Of a stretch of DNA of 64,000 bases, positions 1-12,802 are shown piece by piece. Both the position numbers and the translations under genes were made by a program. The stretch lies in assembly GCA_032629725.1 (NCBI GenBank), contig JAFEVB010000007.1, positions 2,204,618 to 2,268,617 on the forward strand, in the 5' to 3' direction. This DNA comes from Gremmenia infestans (lineage: Eukaryota; Ascomycota; Leotiomycetes; Helotiales; Hamatocanthoscyphaceae). Each line of letters begins with the position of its first letter. The first letter of the stretch is position 1. The notes below the pieces were generated by a model. The model saw nothing but the letters and a program-made list of their open reading frames with translations, ran no database searches and had not been told where the DNA came from.

Positions 1-44
1 TAGTTCTATCTTTAATATCTATCTAGCTCTTAATTTTGCGACAG

Positions 45-206
45 ATCTATATGGGTCGTCAGGGATTAGATTTGCGTCAATTGCAAGTCTTAAGAAGCAG
101 ATCTGGTACCCTCCAATCACCGCTGATGGGAGTTTCCAGACCACCAGTTCGCAGCCAAGAAGTGTTTGATGCTCTTGAACGCAGAGAGGAAGAAATAGAG
201 GAGTAG
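45..206 (+). CDS. Possible last exon of a gene that starts before the window
   Basis: An open frame of 54 codons follows an AG acceptor at 41-44 in a pyrimidine/AT-rich context and ends at TAG 204-206. The predicted C-terminus is rich in Arg, Gln and Glu and ends in an acidic stretch (ERREEEIEE). I do not recognise the family. The other possibility is a chance frame starting at the ATG at 51. It is tail-to-tail with the IMP dehydrogenase gene, 256 bp away, which is a normal spacing for convergent genes here. No upstream exon is visible because the window begins here. Confidence 0.3.
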   Translation: MYMGRQGLDLRQLQVLRSRSGTLQSPLMGVSRPPVRSQEVFDALERREEEIEE

Positions 207-462
207 ATCATTTACAGGACAGGGGAGGTGTAAAAGTCAAGGTTGCACGAGAACCGTGTTTTCAATGTGAATGGTTTATCACCCAAGAAGCGGGGACGAG
301 TCAGATTAATGGAGAAGAGACGCGTCATTAAATTCTCCGAGGGGCAAAATATCCCACTTATTTAGGGGAACATTGATAGACAACTCCTAGCCAAACTCCA
401 ACCCACAAACAACCCGCCATTTTAGTATCCCCCAAGCAAGTACATGTCACGTGGCTGTATGA

Positions 463-2513
463 CTATGCATAGAGCTTCTTTTCGTAGCTCTCCATATTGA
501 CCCCACCCTCCAGCTGCGCACTTGCTGTTCGGATTTGGAATCTTGTAGTGCCGTTTGCGACTGCTTCGTGGAGGTTCTTTAGAGACTTCTGGCCACAATC
601 CTGCAGAGAGTGTCTCAATCCCGCGGCTAGGTAAGGCACGAACTTGGTAACCGATCCTCTGAGAAATGAATTAATAGATGCGCGAGAAGGGGTAGAATAT
701 GAGCGGAAGACGATGTCACGTACCTGTGTGCAACGGCTCCAGACACACCCTGAGCTACAAGGACGCTGTCTCCCTCAGAGAAGTAGCGTGCAGTTCCAGC
801 ATTGCTCTTCTGACTGTCCTTCGCACCGGCGCCAGCCTTCTTGTCCTGCATAGCGTCGATACTTCCCATGCCTCGGTACGCCTTGACAAGCTTACCCTCC
901 CGACTGAGGAAAGATGTACCAGGAGACTCGGTAGTACCAGCCAAGAGACCTCCCATCATGATTGTTGTAGCGCCCAAGGCAAGACCTTTGACAATATGGC
1001 CAACGTTCTGAATGCCTCCATCTGCTATGCAAGGAACACCATATCTGGCAGCGAACGAGCTGACGCTGTGGACAGCTGTGGCTTGGGGACGGCCAACAGC
1101 CATAACCTCCTGTGTGATACAAGCGCTTCCGCTTCCCATACCAATTCGGAGGCCGTCGACGCCAGCTACGATGAGGTTTGCAGCTTGCTCACGAGTAACA
1201 ACATTTCCACCGATGACGTCCAAACCAGGGTATTTCTCCTTGATATATTTGATCATTTCGATCTGGTAAATGCTGTCACCCTGACTGCTGTCCAAGATGA
1301 CGATGTCCAAGCCAGCATCAACCAACTTCTGCAGACGGATCTTGTCCTCTGGTCGTGTTCCAATCGCAGCGGCGCAGATTAATTGCTTGGAGTCGGGAAG
1401 TTTGGAAGCGAGCGGGAAGTGGATGTTCTTAGTCAAGTCGGAGCGCGAAATCATGGAGACGAGGTTTCCATTCGAGTCAACGATTGGGAGCTTGCCCTTC
1501 TTGGACTTGGCGAGAATGCTATTGCATTCCAGCAGGTCGGTTCCGGATACAGCAGTGATAAGATCGGTAATCATGACGGCAGAGACAGTCTGATTGAGAT
1601 TCTCCTCGAATTGAATATCTCGGTTTGTCACAATACCGATGAGCTTGGAGCCAAGCTTGCCGTTCTCTGTCAAGGTAGGATTAGCAGATGAATATATGCC
1701 TAATTCCGACGAAATGCAACATGTGGTTTTGACTTTTGTTCATAAAGAGCATAGATTTTTTCCCCACGACCTTGCGGTCAATACGGATGAACGAAAGTTA
1801 TTTGTAAAGTTTGATAATCATAAAAGTGTGTTTAAAAGAGGAAAATCAACGGGAATGCTTACCAGTAACTGGGAAACCACCGAAACCCCACTGCTCCTTC
1901 AAGGTCTTCACCTCTCCGATTGTAGTGTTGCGGTGTAGGACGATGGGATCGAGGATAAAGCCGTTTTCATACCGCTTAACCTTCTGCACCATCTCGGCTT
2001 GCTCATCAGCAGAGCAGTTGTGGTGGATAACACCCAAACCTCCCTGTAGAGCCATGTGGATAGCCATGTCATGTTCGGTAACGGTGTCCATAGGCGAGGA
2101 AACAAAGGGAGTCTTGAGAGAGATGCGCTTAGTGACAGGGGAATCAAGAGCGACCTCCGACGCGGCGAAGCCGATATGGGCTGGCAGGACGAGGAAGTCA
2201 TTGTAGGTCAAGCCACCGTGCTTCTCAGAGTCCATGAGCATGTTGATGTCCATCCCATCACCCTTCTCGAAGTGGGCGAGGTCATCGACAGCCTGGAGAC
2301 GGGTCAGCAAGGCTGTTCGACAATGTCCCAGGATGCGCGAAAAGATGTTCAGGGTAAGAGAAGCTAGCCCATGATGGAGCCGCAATGGCTACAGGCGCTA
2401 TCCCCGCCAAGTGTCTGTGTCTAGAATTGTGGTAGAATTACCTTGGTGTGGTCCATGATATCTTGTCCCCCCAAGGCAAAGTGAGACTTTGTTTCTCCGT
2501 TGGTGAGAGGCAT
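463..2513 (-). CDS. imdA: Inosine-5'-monophosphate dehydrogenase
   Basis: This enzyme catalyses NAD-dependent oxidation of IMP to XMP, the committed step of guanine nucleotide synthesis, in the cytosol. Four exons are predicted on the minus strand: 2513-2442, 2292-1863, 1666-724 and 658-463, giving 546 aa, the usual fungal length. The GLTYNDFLVLP motif follows the N-terminus. A CBS pair interrupts the barrel (second CBS about residues 170-250, with GIVTNRD). The flavin-free TIM barrel resumes with ILDSSQGDS, and the active-site loop GSGSACIT carries catalytic Cys350. DGG, GSLLAGT-like and YRGMGS IMP-binding segments follow, and the end ESYEKKLYA is typical. Each intron is bounded by GT and AG and keeps the frame. 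Ala349 precedes the catalytic Cys where many family members have Ile. It is divergent from the IQGAP gene across 924 bp. The family call is secure; the gene symbol follows Aspergillus usage. Confidence 0.95.
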
Positions 2514-3437
2514 TTTGAGAAAGGTTGGGGAAGGTGATTGGAATAGAGAGAGTGTAGTCGACGACGTATTATGAAGTGGCAGGTCAAGTCAAGGTCGACG
2601 GGTTGAAGTTTCCTTCTCCCAAGAGGGAAAAGAAAAAAAGAAAAAGTCGAAAATTTGATGGAGGAAAGTTTTGGAGGTGGGGTGGGGACGGAGCGGAGAG
2701 CGGAGCGGGCTAGGAGTAACGTTTATCCGACGCGACCAAAGACTTTTGCTATGTGAGTTCATACTCCAGCTAGTACTGTATGAAAATATACTTGGGTGAC
2801 AACAAACTACAAGTATTATATAGATTCTAGGAGCTAAGAGCTTACAAATGGATTCATGTAAAGGATACATGATTAATTTCCCAATGCTGTCCGAATAATA
2901 ATTATAATCCTAAATCAATCGTGATATCAAATGTCGCCTTGTCCTCTCATGTGTTGTTCGAGGTTGCCGTTGCCGTGCCAGCCAGCCACCATACGGAAGT
3001 ATGTTTTTTTTCGCTTGCTTCTCCCCTCACCTGCCTTGCATTACCGTATTGTACCCTATTTACTCCCTGCCTTATATCTGCACATCCAATCCAAACCCCC
3101 AACCTCGTTGGATTGTATTGTTGTAATATCTTGCATCGCCTCATCACCCATTTGCAGTGGCTGCATATCCAGCATTCCTCACATCCATCGTCATCCTCTC
3201 TCAACTTCGCATTTTTTGCTTCAAGCGCTGCGCGCCTAATCTTCAAGTCAATATCAACAAACCAACCAACCATACCACAGGCACTCTTCTCCGCCTTGCC
3301 TTATCCTCCCATCTGTTTGCGCTGAATCTTTCTTGTGTGGCCGGAAAGGCGGCCATGATTGTAACATAGCAGACCGCAGTCCTACTTGAAAATCCCGCGA
3401 CGATAAACACAACAGACAATTCACATACAACGTCGGC
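2514..3437. promoter_or_regulatory. Divergent intergenic region between IMP dehydrogenase and IQGAP genes
   Basis: These 924 bp separate two start codons facing away from each other, so the stretch should hold both promoters and 5' untranslated leaders. A purine-rich tract (about 2615-2700, on the IMPDH side) and long pyrimidine-rich tracts (about 3010-3080 and 3180-3330, on the IQGAP side) are visible, as is common upstream of fungal genes. Small open frames here have no recognisable content. I see no defined operator. Confidence 0.4.
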
Positions 3438-6400
3438 ATGGCGTACCGACATCCCCTCCGCCAAACACAAACCGCCGACTACTTGTCACCTACAAAGCGA
3501 CAACCCTCCAACGCCTCCACTGCTTCGTCGGGATACTCTGCCTCATCCGGCGCATTTGATTTGAGCCGAACGAGCACTCTGTCTTCAACAACATCGAGCG
3601 GTTACACAGGCCATAAGAGGGGATTGAGTGAGACCACAGGCATGGCATCTCCTGGGTTTGAGAAGGCAGGCAAGCGTGGGAATCTGAACTCAAGTCCGGA
3701 AAGCGCATACAAGAACGTGCGCCAGTCTCTTCGCCCTCTACCCCAACCGCCTGCCGCAACACCCCCGGAAAGAAATGGCTACCATACGCGCGGGCAAAGC
3801 ATGGACGTGGGATATCCTTCGCGTGGACATACCATCGATACGAGTAGTTCGGCATACACAGACTATGGCGAAACGACAAATACACGGCTATCTCCCATCA
3901 GACCAAATTCCATGCTCCTAACTCGCGCAGACTCGATCAGCCGCAGGAGGGGTCAGACCATGCAACACAGCCACAGTCCCTTTGCCGCGCCGGATTTGCA
4001 AAGTCTCCAGAAATCCTCGACCAGCCAGCTACGCACACTGTCCAAGTTCGCAGAAAGTGGATCCTCTGATAGTTTCAGCATCACATCTCCGGCGCAAGAA
4101 GTTGTTGGTCTTCACGGACGGAGGAAATTACAGCGAAGTGGAGGAGACAAAACCAATGGGCGGAATTGGATGGACAAACAACGTCAATTCTTACAGGCAT
4201 ACGAATATTTGTGTCACATTGGTGAAGCCAAAGAATGGATGGAAGACATTTTGAAGCGAGAAATACCTCCGATTGTTCAGCTGGAGGAGGCTTTGCGAGA
4301 TGGTGTTACTCTTGCAGAAGTTGTCGATGCCTTGTATCCCGAGCGCCGTCTACGTATATTCCGGTCTCCAAAGTTACAATTTCGACATTCGGATAACATC
4401 GCAATCTTCTTTCGACTTGTTGCTGAGGTGGAGCTTCCAGAAAACTTTCGGTTTGAATTGGTCGATTTATATGAAAAGAAGAATATACCGAAGGTCATCT
4501 ACTGTATTCACGCGCTGAGCTTCGCACTTTTCCGGCGGGGCATCGTGGACTTCCAGATTGGTAATCTCGTTGGACAGCTTGAGTTTGAAGACCATGAATT
4601 GGAAACTATGCAAAAGGGGCTGGATAAGGCCGGCGTCAGCATGCCTAGTTTTGGAAATATGGGAGCGAGCTTTGGTTTAGAGCCGGAGCCAGAGCCTGAA
4701 CCGGAACCAGTGGAGAGCGAAGAGGATCGTATCGACCGAGAATTAGGGGAGAATGAGATGGCGATCATTGACCTTCAAGCTCAAATCCGAGGTGCATCTG
4801 CTCGCATGCGATGTGGCGACATAATGCAAGACCTCTGGGACTCCGAGGATATGATAGTTGACCTACAATCGCGGATTAGGGGCGACTTTTCACGGCAGAT
4901 TTATGAATACCGTCTAAACATGCGAAGATTTGCGGTGAACCTGCAGAGCGGTATTCGAGGATATTTAGTACGACAACGGCAGCAAAATCGGGAATCGTTT
5001 TGGAAAAGTAGAGAAGGCGATATTTTGAAGTTGCAGAATCTAATCAGGGCCAGTAAGGCCAGAGACGAGGTACGCATGACGAGATCTCAGTTGCGACATG
5101 AAGAGCTAGGAATTCGAGAAGTACAAGCCAACATTCGAGGCTTCCTTTCCCGCCGAGCTTTAGCAAACCAGAAGAAAGAGACGAAGACTTTAGCCGGGCC
5201 AGTCAAGGATCTGCAAGCCGCCATTCGAGGCATGTTGCTCAGAAACCTTGTCGGTGACGACCACAAAGAGCTTTGCCGTGAAGAGAGTTCAATCAATGCG
5301 ATACAGGCTTCTATAAGAGCCATGCTGACCAGAAATCAGATCTCTCGGCAGAGAGAGGCGCTCCAATCATCAACACCGATCTGGAGAGCTCTTCAAGCTA
5401 TGTCGAGAGGAAAGGCCGTCCGCGACCAGATTCGGTCGACGAAAGAGGAACTGACAGCTCATCGCGCTGAGATAACGTCTTTGCAAGCGTTCATCCGCGC
5501 GTATGCAGTGCGCCAACAAGTGGCATTGACTCTCTCGTCACTGGAGGCCCAACAACCGTCAATAGTGGAGGTTCAGACTCGAATTAGAGGAATGCTACTG
5601 CGAGGCAGCATCGCTGATGACCTTGAAGCACTTGAGAACGAGACACCGCAAATCTCAAAAGTCCAAGCTTTTGCCAGAGGATGCTTGCAGCGTCAGCAGA
5701 TAGGAGCACTTCTCGATGAGCTCGAATCCCACTCAGCCGAGATTATTGAGTTGCAGTCCTGGAACCGTGGTGTTCTTCTCAGAAACGACATCGGCATGTT
5801 GCTTGGTGAGTTGGAGGCCGAAGAAGAATCCATCATCGAGGTCCAAGCAGCAGCGAGAGCACTACTAGTCAGAGCCAAATTTGCCGAGAAGAAGCGTTTC
5901 TTCAAGGAGAACATGGAAAAGGTGGTGAAGATCCAAAGCTTCGTTCGAGGTCGATTGCAAGGAGAAGCGTACAAGAGTTTGACGACTGGGAAGAACCCTC
6001 CGGTCAATACCGTTAAGAATTTTGTGCATCTTCTCAATGATAGCGATTTCGACTTCAACGAAGAGATTGAATTCGAGCGCATGCGGAAGACGGTCGTTCA
6101 GCAAGTACGGCAAAATGAGATGGCCGAACAATATATTGACCAGCTCGACATCAAAATTGCTCTTCTAGTCAAGAACAAGATCACACTAGATGAAGTTGTC
6201 AAGCATCAGAGAAACTTTGGTGGTCACTCTGGGAATCTTCTCGTTAATACTTCGATGGCTTCCGGAAACCAGTTCGACCTGAAAGCTTTGAATAAGAACT
6301 CGCGGAAGAAGTTAGAGTCCTACCAGCAGCTCTTCTTCACCCTTCAAACCCAGCCACAATACCTCGCTCGGCTTTTCAAGAGAGTTCGGGAGCAAGGGAC

Positions 6401-8431
6401 ATCCGAGAAGGACTGCAAGCAGATTGAAACTCTTACCATGAGACTCTTTGGGTATGCGCAAAAGCGACGAGAAGAGTACTATCTCCTGAAACTCATTGCT
6501 CGATCAGTCAAGGAGGAAGTGGACGGAGTGAATTCGATCCCGGAATATTCTCGAGGGAACTTTTTCTGGTCGAAACTCCTATCGAACTATACCCGGTCAC
6601 CTCGGGACAGGAAGTTTCTTCGCGAGCTTTTGGGCCCCCTCATTCAATCAAATATCATCGAAGATCCAGCGCTTGACCTTGAGAGTGATCCCATGCAGAT
6701 TTACCGCTCCGCAATCAATAACGAAGAGCTTCGGACTGGACGACCCAGCCAGCGACCGCTGGACATCCCCCGAGAATCTGCAATCAAGGATCCAGAAACT
6801 CGTGACATGTTCATCGATCACTTGCGAGACCTTCGTGAGATTTCAGATCAATTCCTATTAGCTCTAGAAGCTTTGTTGCCCAAGATGCCTTATGGCATTC
6901 GATTCATCTGTCGAGAAACGATGGATGCCCTGTGCCAACATTTCCCACGAGAACCTGAAGACCGGCTACTTCAAATGGTTGGCAATTGGCTCTGGAAATT
7001 CTATCTTCAACCCGCCTTGACAGCTCCCGAGTCAATGGGTGTCATTGAAAGGCAGCTCACGCCACTCCAGAAGCGCAATCTCAGCGAAGTTGCAAAGGTA
7101 CTGGGTCAGGTCGCGTCCGGGCGATTGTTTGGCGGCGAGAACATCTATCTACAACCTCTGAACGCTTACGTCGGAGATGCAATTGAGCGAATGCGTCTCA
7201 TTTTCTCTAATATCTTATCGGTTCCAGACGCGGAAAGCACATTCGATATTGACGAATTCAATGATTTGTACGCCAAGTCGAAACCAACTCTATACATCAA
7301 GATGGGCGACATCTTCTCTATTCACACCCTAATCGCAGGAGATCTCCCTTACATTTGCCCAAACAGGGATGATATGCTTCGAGAAATCGTTCAAGAGCTT
7401 GGTAGTGCAAAGAACAATGAGACCGAGATGACAGGTGTGGCATCTGGAGAAATTCAAATGACTCTCAATCCCAAGCTGCACGACATTGAAGATCCCGAAG
7501 CAGAGGTCAAGGCTCTATTTATGGAAACCAAACGATGCATTTTGTACATCATCCGCATTCAATATGGCCCTAATCTCATGGAAATTCTTGTCCGTCCAAT
7601 CACACGCGAAGACAATCAGAAATGGCACGACCTGCTTCGAGAAGAGTTTGCCGCGGATAGCAAGACTCGTGGCGCATATTCGGATGCAACTACCTTAGTA
7701 GACATCAAATCAATGTCGTACAAGGAACTGAAGCGAACAGCCTTGGAAAACATCATGAGACTCGAACAATTCGGCCGAATCTCGCGGCATAATTTCTATC
7801 AAGACATCTTGAACGCCATCGCACTTGATATTCGAACGAAGAGCCGAAGACGAGTACAACGACAAAGAGAACTGGAGGGTGTTCGCCTTACATTGGGTAA
7901 CTTGAGCGAGAAGGCAGAATGGCTAGAATCTCAGAGGAAAAGCTACGATAACTACATCGAGCAAGCCATGATGACTCTGCAGAAGAAAGGGTAAGTACAT
8001 CTTGATCTCACACATGCAACACATACTAATAATTCCATAGCAAAAAACGCTTCCTCATGCCCTTTACCAAACAATACAATCACGAACGAGAACTCGAGCG
8101 CTCAGGCCGAAAGCCCAAATTCGGCTCCTTCAAATACTCTGCGAGAACACTGTGTGACAAAGGTGTACTAGTCTCATGGAAGGGCCATAGCGAACGCGAA
8201 TGGGACAAGACCAACCTTACTATCTCTTGCGACGAGGTCGGCGTCTTCTTCATCGAGGGCAGCAAAGGCAGTATCCAAATTCCCGGCGCCAGCGCCCAGG
8301 TTCCCATGGATAGCTTATTGGCTGCGCAATTCGCAAATCACCAATACATGGACTTGTTCGAAGGGGGTATGAGGCTTAATGTTAATTTGTTCTTGCATTT
8401 GTTGTATAAGAAGTTTTATCGAACTGAATGA
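3438..8431 (+). CDS. rng2: IQGAP-family cytokinesis scaffold (Rng2/Iqg1 type)
   Basis: This is a scaffold protein of the actomyosin ring that binds F-actin through its CH domain and myosin light chains or calmodulin through its IQ repeats. The exons are 3438-7990 and 8041-8431, giving 1647 aa; the intron has GTAAGT, an ACTAAT branch-like site and TAG. The order is: a Ser/Thr/Pro-rich low-complexity N-terminus (about 1-230); a calponin homology domain (about 240-365); an acidic EPEPEPEP stretch (about 415-430); about 14 IQ-like repeats spaced by roughly 25-30 residues (about 440-840, each like IxxLQxxIRGxxxR); a RasGAP-related domain (about 1010-1270); and a RasGAP C-terminal domain (about 1420-1647). 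The gene is convergent with nothing close and is followed by 535 bp of spacer. Paralogous functions are unlikely given the full IQGAP architecture. Confidence 0.93.
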
Positions 8432-8966
8432 TGATCGCATGCATGATGGATACAATGGGGGTGTTTTTGTTTATGGGGTCCGTGCATGGCTATGGCGTAA
8501 GATAAGATTTGAGTGAAGGAAGCAAAGGGTTACATTATGCATTTATATTTGTTCGTGTATATACCTGTTGGGTCCGGGATGACATGGAATGGAGTAGTGA
8601 TAGGGGTGGATAGGAGATTACTGGAGATATTTTAATGAATCAAATGCCTCTACCCTCAAGCCCATTGTTTGATGAATATGTAATGAAAAGGTGGCATGTA
8701 CATTTCCTTTGTTATTTGTTGGACTATATTCACGTCCTGGTGCTCGTTAGTCGCAGCTTCCTATGTAGCTTCATCTAGCAGACGCCACGACGATGAGGGG
8801 ATGGGTTTTACGTCTCCGCACCAGCAAAGCTCCTTCCTTTCACGAAGCATGAGTACTAATCCTTAAGTAAAAACATTATACAATCACTTTCTATCACCTT
8901 CAACATCAAGCCTTGCCCCACAACATCACAGAAACACTACAAAAAGCACTTGTACAAACATACAGC
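8432..8966. other. Spacer between IQGAP and GPI-protein genes
   Basis: These 535 bp contain no convincing coding frame. They should hold the 3' end of the IQGAP transcript and the promoter of the following gene. A CA-rich, pyrimidine-rich stretch just before 8967 looks like a fungal leader. No repeats or RNA genes are seen. Confidence 0.4.
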
Positions 8967-9934
8967 ATGCGGTTTTCCCTGCTACTATGTCTCGCGACGA
9001 ATCCTCACATCTTACACGCCGCTCACCTCCTTAATAACACCCCACCAGAACCGACTCTCCCTCCCTCACTCACGAACAACCCCACCTGCGAACTCGTTGG
9101 TCAGGCACTCGCAATATGCAACTCACTGACGCCGTCCTTCCAAGCCCTTCCCGCCACCTCACAGGCATATTGTCTCTGTTACTCTAGGGCACTTTGGGCG
9201 CCCAATGTTTTCGACGCCGCTGTGAAAAATTGCGCCGACTTTGCATCCACTGCATCCGCCTTTGCGTATCCGGCTCTGCAAAACCTCGAAGACTTTTGTA
9301 CGGATATCGGGAATGTGGCAACGAACGCTCAGCCTGCTAGCACATCAGCACTTGCTACGACTGGAGTTCTGAATAGCAGTTTACCTGGGTATAGTGGCGG
9401 GCCATGCGGTGTAATGAACGCCCTAGTGAACACTTGTGCAAATCAGACTCCGGGGTTCAAGGACTTGCAACCAAGCGAAAAGGCTAGATGCCTCTGTGCA
9501 CCACCGGATTATTTCGACAAGATTGTTTCATCGTGCTGTCAGGTCGCGAAGACGCAGGCACCTGCTCAGTACGCTTCGGCTACTGCGCTAAAGGGGATAT
9601 GTGCTGTCGCTATTAGGAGCCTTTCGAGCTACATTTCTGTTTCTCCTCAACATTCCATCACGACCACGCCGTCTGGGAAAATCTCAAGTTCGCCGACGGA
9701 AACGACAACTCATCGAACTATCACGTACACGATGCTACCCACGCAGGTAAGCCACCTTCCTCAAGAACGCCTCAAGTCATGGGGCTCGATACGTCAACTC
9801 CCAAATTTGCCATACAGAGCAATGCTGACTCTGAACAACAGATGCAAGCGAAAGGAAGCTTAAAGAAAACTACCAAGGTGGAGATTGTGGGTGTTAGCTT
9901 CATATGTGCGGCTGTCGCGCTTTTTTTATGCTAG
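8967..9934 (+). CDS. Secreted GPI-anchored protein with two cysteine repeats
   Basis: This is predicted to be a cell-surface protein of 298 aa from exons 8967-9746 and 9818-9934. The start is the first ATG of the frame and opens a signal peptide (MRFSLLLCLATNP, with cleavage probably near HAA). Two related modules follow (about residues 35-115 and 135-225). Each has Cys, about nine residues, Cys, then a CLC motif, then further Cys, so there are six or seven Cys per module, fewer than the eight of a canonical CFEM domain. A Ser/Thr-rich spacer follows. The second exon supplies a hydrophobic tail (VGVSFICAAVALFLC) ending the protein, which is the usual GPI signal. The frame is kept across the 71-bp intron. 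Function is unknown; adhesion, wall or haem-related roles are guesses from CFEM-like proteins. Confidence 0.75.
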
Positions 9935-11414
9935 GTTTGCTTCTGGGTGGCACCTTCATGAGGCTTATCCGGGAGCTGTAATCCCATATTATGAGTTCAA
10001 GAGTGTATTTTGTTGTATCAATGCTGGCTCTTTATAGATAATGTATGGTTGTAGGAATTGGAATATAATCTGTTTGCACCGCATACATCGGGTATCACCC
10101 TACTATTACTACTCCATCGGCCTCTTATCACCTATGATGATGGAAGTACAAAATAGGCTTGAGCCTTTTTAAAAGGATGTAAATTGTTATGGAAGGGTGT
10201 ACAAGCCAATGGCTAAAGCGCACTAGATGTTATTTCCGAACGACCTTTTCCCTTCTCTCCTATAAGTATTGAAGCGGTAAACTGGATAGGATGGATAGAT
10301 GGGATAGGATAGAGTTGAGAAACATGCGGTGGAACGTATATGTAGTACGGGAAATGAAAATGTATAGGGAATTTTGAAGCAGTGTATATCTAAGGCTCGT
10401 GAGTCTCATGTTCGCACATACGGCTAGGCATGATTAGTTTAGTGCATTGCTATGCTCGCTCCGAATATATATGGTAGAGACTGGAGAGCTGTGATTTCAT
10501 CTAGAGGCTTACATGTAACAGTAACATGTAGAAAGTATAGAAGAGGATTTGCGGAACATATGGCATGTTTTGCGAATAGAGTTGGATATTAGTGAGTTGG
10601 AGATAAAATAAGGGGAAGAGTTAGGAGAAGAATGAAGAATGTCCCGTGGGAATAAACAAACGAACGAATCTAGGTCATATGTATTTTGCACAAATTTACA
10701 CCGGCTTGAGCGCTGATTCGGAAGATTTACCTACACCTTAGGTTTCTAATTGGCCCTGACCTTGAAAATAGCAGATTTCAGGATGACTACTATATTGCAG
10801 CTGGGAATTACTCTGAAGGAGCGGAGGAATACTAACATAGATCGGGTCCTATATGGTTGTGTGCACTGTGAGTGACATCCTAACCATTGCCGGAGCTCAG
10901 GGGTAAGGAAGGGGTAGCGAGACAAAACTCGCTAGCTTAACAAAACGATGGTGCGATGTGTAAGTACCTAAGCACTGATAAAAGGTAAAACATGCTGTAT
11001 AATATTTTGCTCTAACCATTGAGGTATATAAACAAAAACACTATAAAGCTAAAGAAAGTTTATAATCAAGCCTGGTGTCTGGCAATTTTCTTCCACATTG
11101 TCATAAGCATTTCACGTCACAGGATACTAACTACAGATGTGTTGGAACTAGCTGCCGACATACAGTAAGCATGACTTACCATAAAACTGGTCTTCGGCTA
11201 TTCGGGTATATCCTCTTCTTAACATGTTAATTATAATACATAACTTAACCTCTTTATACTAGCTTTAAGCACTATTCTATTCTATACTCTTATTATATTA
11301 ATTCAAAAAAGATGTCACTAGCGGCGTTGGCCCCCCTTACGTCTTCTTACACGACACATACCATTTCTTAGCATCGTCCTCTATGACCAAGGACTAATTC
11401 CTATAAGCCCTAGT
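9935..11414. other. Gene-free spacer, AT-rich toward its right end
   Basis: I see no supportable gene in these 1480 bp. The frames present are short and lack family similarity. Short purine-rich repeats of a GGATAGGAT type lie near 10280-10310, and the last 250 bp become AT-rich with many TA steps, suggesting decayed repeat DNA. Untranslated ends of both flanking genes should lie here. Confidence 0.4.
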
Positions 11415-12802
11415 TTACGCACCGTCACCGTTGTAGCCGATCAGGTTGTTCGTGCTCTCAGCCTGGGTAATCTTACCAGAGGTTGCCAAGGCCTGGATAC
11501 GGGATGCAACACCTGCTGGGGTAGTGATACTCTCAAGAATGATCAGGTAGGCAGCGAGACCGGCGATGTAGGGAGCAGCCATGCTCGTACCAGACATCAT
11601 TTGGGTAGCATCAGGGCCTCCAATCCATGCAGAGAGAATGTTCACTCCTGGACTGAAAATATCGACGAGACTACCAAAGTTGGAGAAAGATGCGCGTGCA
11701 TCGTCGGAATCGATCGCACCGACTGTGATAGCAGTCGGTTCGGAAGCTGGGGAGAACCCGGAAACGTCTGTGGCGGAATTACCGGCAGCAACGACAACAG
11801 TGACTCCAAGGTTATATGTGCTCCTACGAAGAAATATTAGCTTTCTTTTCTCATACTCATTCAAGAGGCCAAAGACGGTTTCAAAGCTATGCTCTGAAGG
11901 TATCTGCAGAACCCCGAGACACGTTTAGTTGGAAAGAAAGAACATGTCTTACTTGACGGCTGAGTTGACTGCAGAATCGAAGGTTTCACCGAGAGACATG
12001 GTTAGTACAGCGTTTGCAGCGTGGTTTGCACCAACCCACTGGACGCCGGAAATGACATCAGAGGTAGATCCAGCACCATCCTTGCCCAGAACCTTCACGC
12101 CAACGACGTTTGCGGACTTGGCCACCCCGTATCTGGTTCCTGCAACAGTTGCAGCACAGTGCGTTCCATGTCCATGCTCGTCGGTGTTCTACTTCTTGTG
12201 AATGATTAGCCACTTTTAACGTGTAGTGCACTTCAGCAGTAATAGCTTACAGCAGATCCGGTGACAAAGTTGGCACCCATGGAGGCACGGCCGCCGAACT
12301 CTGAGTGACCGGTATAGATCCCCGTGTCAACAACATAGACACTTGCACCGCTACCGGCCGTTGTGTCATAAATGTAGCTGTGGTTTCCCTTGTTTCTGTG
12401 GGATATACGGCCAAGGGCCCAGGGTGCTCCAGTTTGAGTGGTAAGGTCGTTGGCGTACACTTTTCTATCTTTTTGAATGTAATCGACTTCGGGTTTTGCG
12501 CCGATCTTATCCATAGTTCCTGAATCGGCATTGATCTGGTATCCTTTCAACAGCTCCATGGTGTAGGTGGCTCCAACACCTTGAGTATCACGCCTAGACA
12601 GCATCGAACCAATAGAGTTCTGGTGTGACTCGATCGTATCATCGTCGATATCGTTCTTGTAAACAACGATGTAGCTGTCTGGAATAACATCGGTGGCATC
12701 GTTATTGCGGATCTTGAGGTGTCCAGCGTTGGGAATGGGTGTTGCAAAAACAGGGGCAATCACGGCTGCTAATGCAGCGAGCTTTACATGATAGGAAACC
12801 AT
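11415..12802 (-). CDS. Subtilisin-like serine protease (S8A, proteinase K type)
   Basis: This is a secreted endopeptidase made as a prepro-enzyme of 398 aa. The exons on the minus strand are 12802-12251, 12188-11953 and 11823-11415. There is a signal peptide (about 1-20, ending VFATP), an inhibitor I9 propeptide (about 42-118, with SYIVVYK) and a mature peptidase S8 domain from about 125. The catalytic triad is complete: Asp159 in VVDTGIYTGHSEF, His191 in EHGHGTH and Ser343 in MSGTSMAAP; oxyanion Asn278 sits in AAGNS. The length and the absence of C-terminal extensions match proteinase K-like enzymes. The His-bearing exon is only visible after splicing. The gene lies alone between AT-rich spacers, consistent with an accessory secreted protease used in nutrition or host interaction (inference). 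Confidence 0.92.

Noticed and set aside
699..1382. Plus-strand 227-codon frame
   Set aside because: It lies opposite the well-conserved third exon of IMP dehydrogenase and has no family features of its own.
10509..10691. 60-codon minus-strand frame
   Set aside because: Short, low-complexity, with no supporting context.
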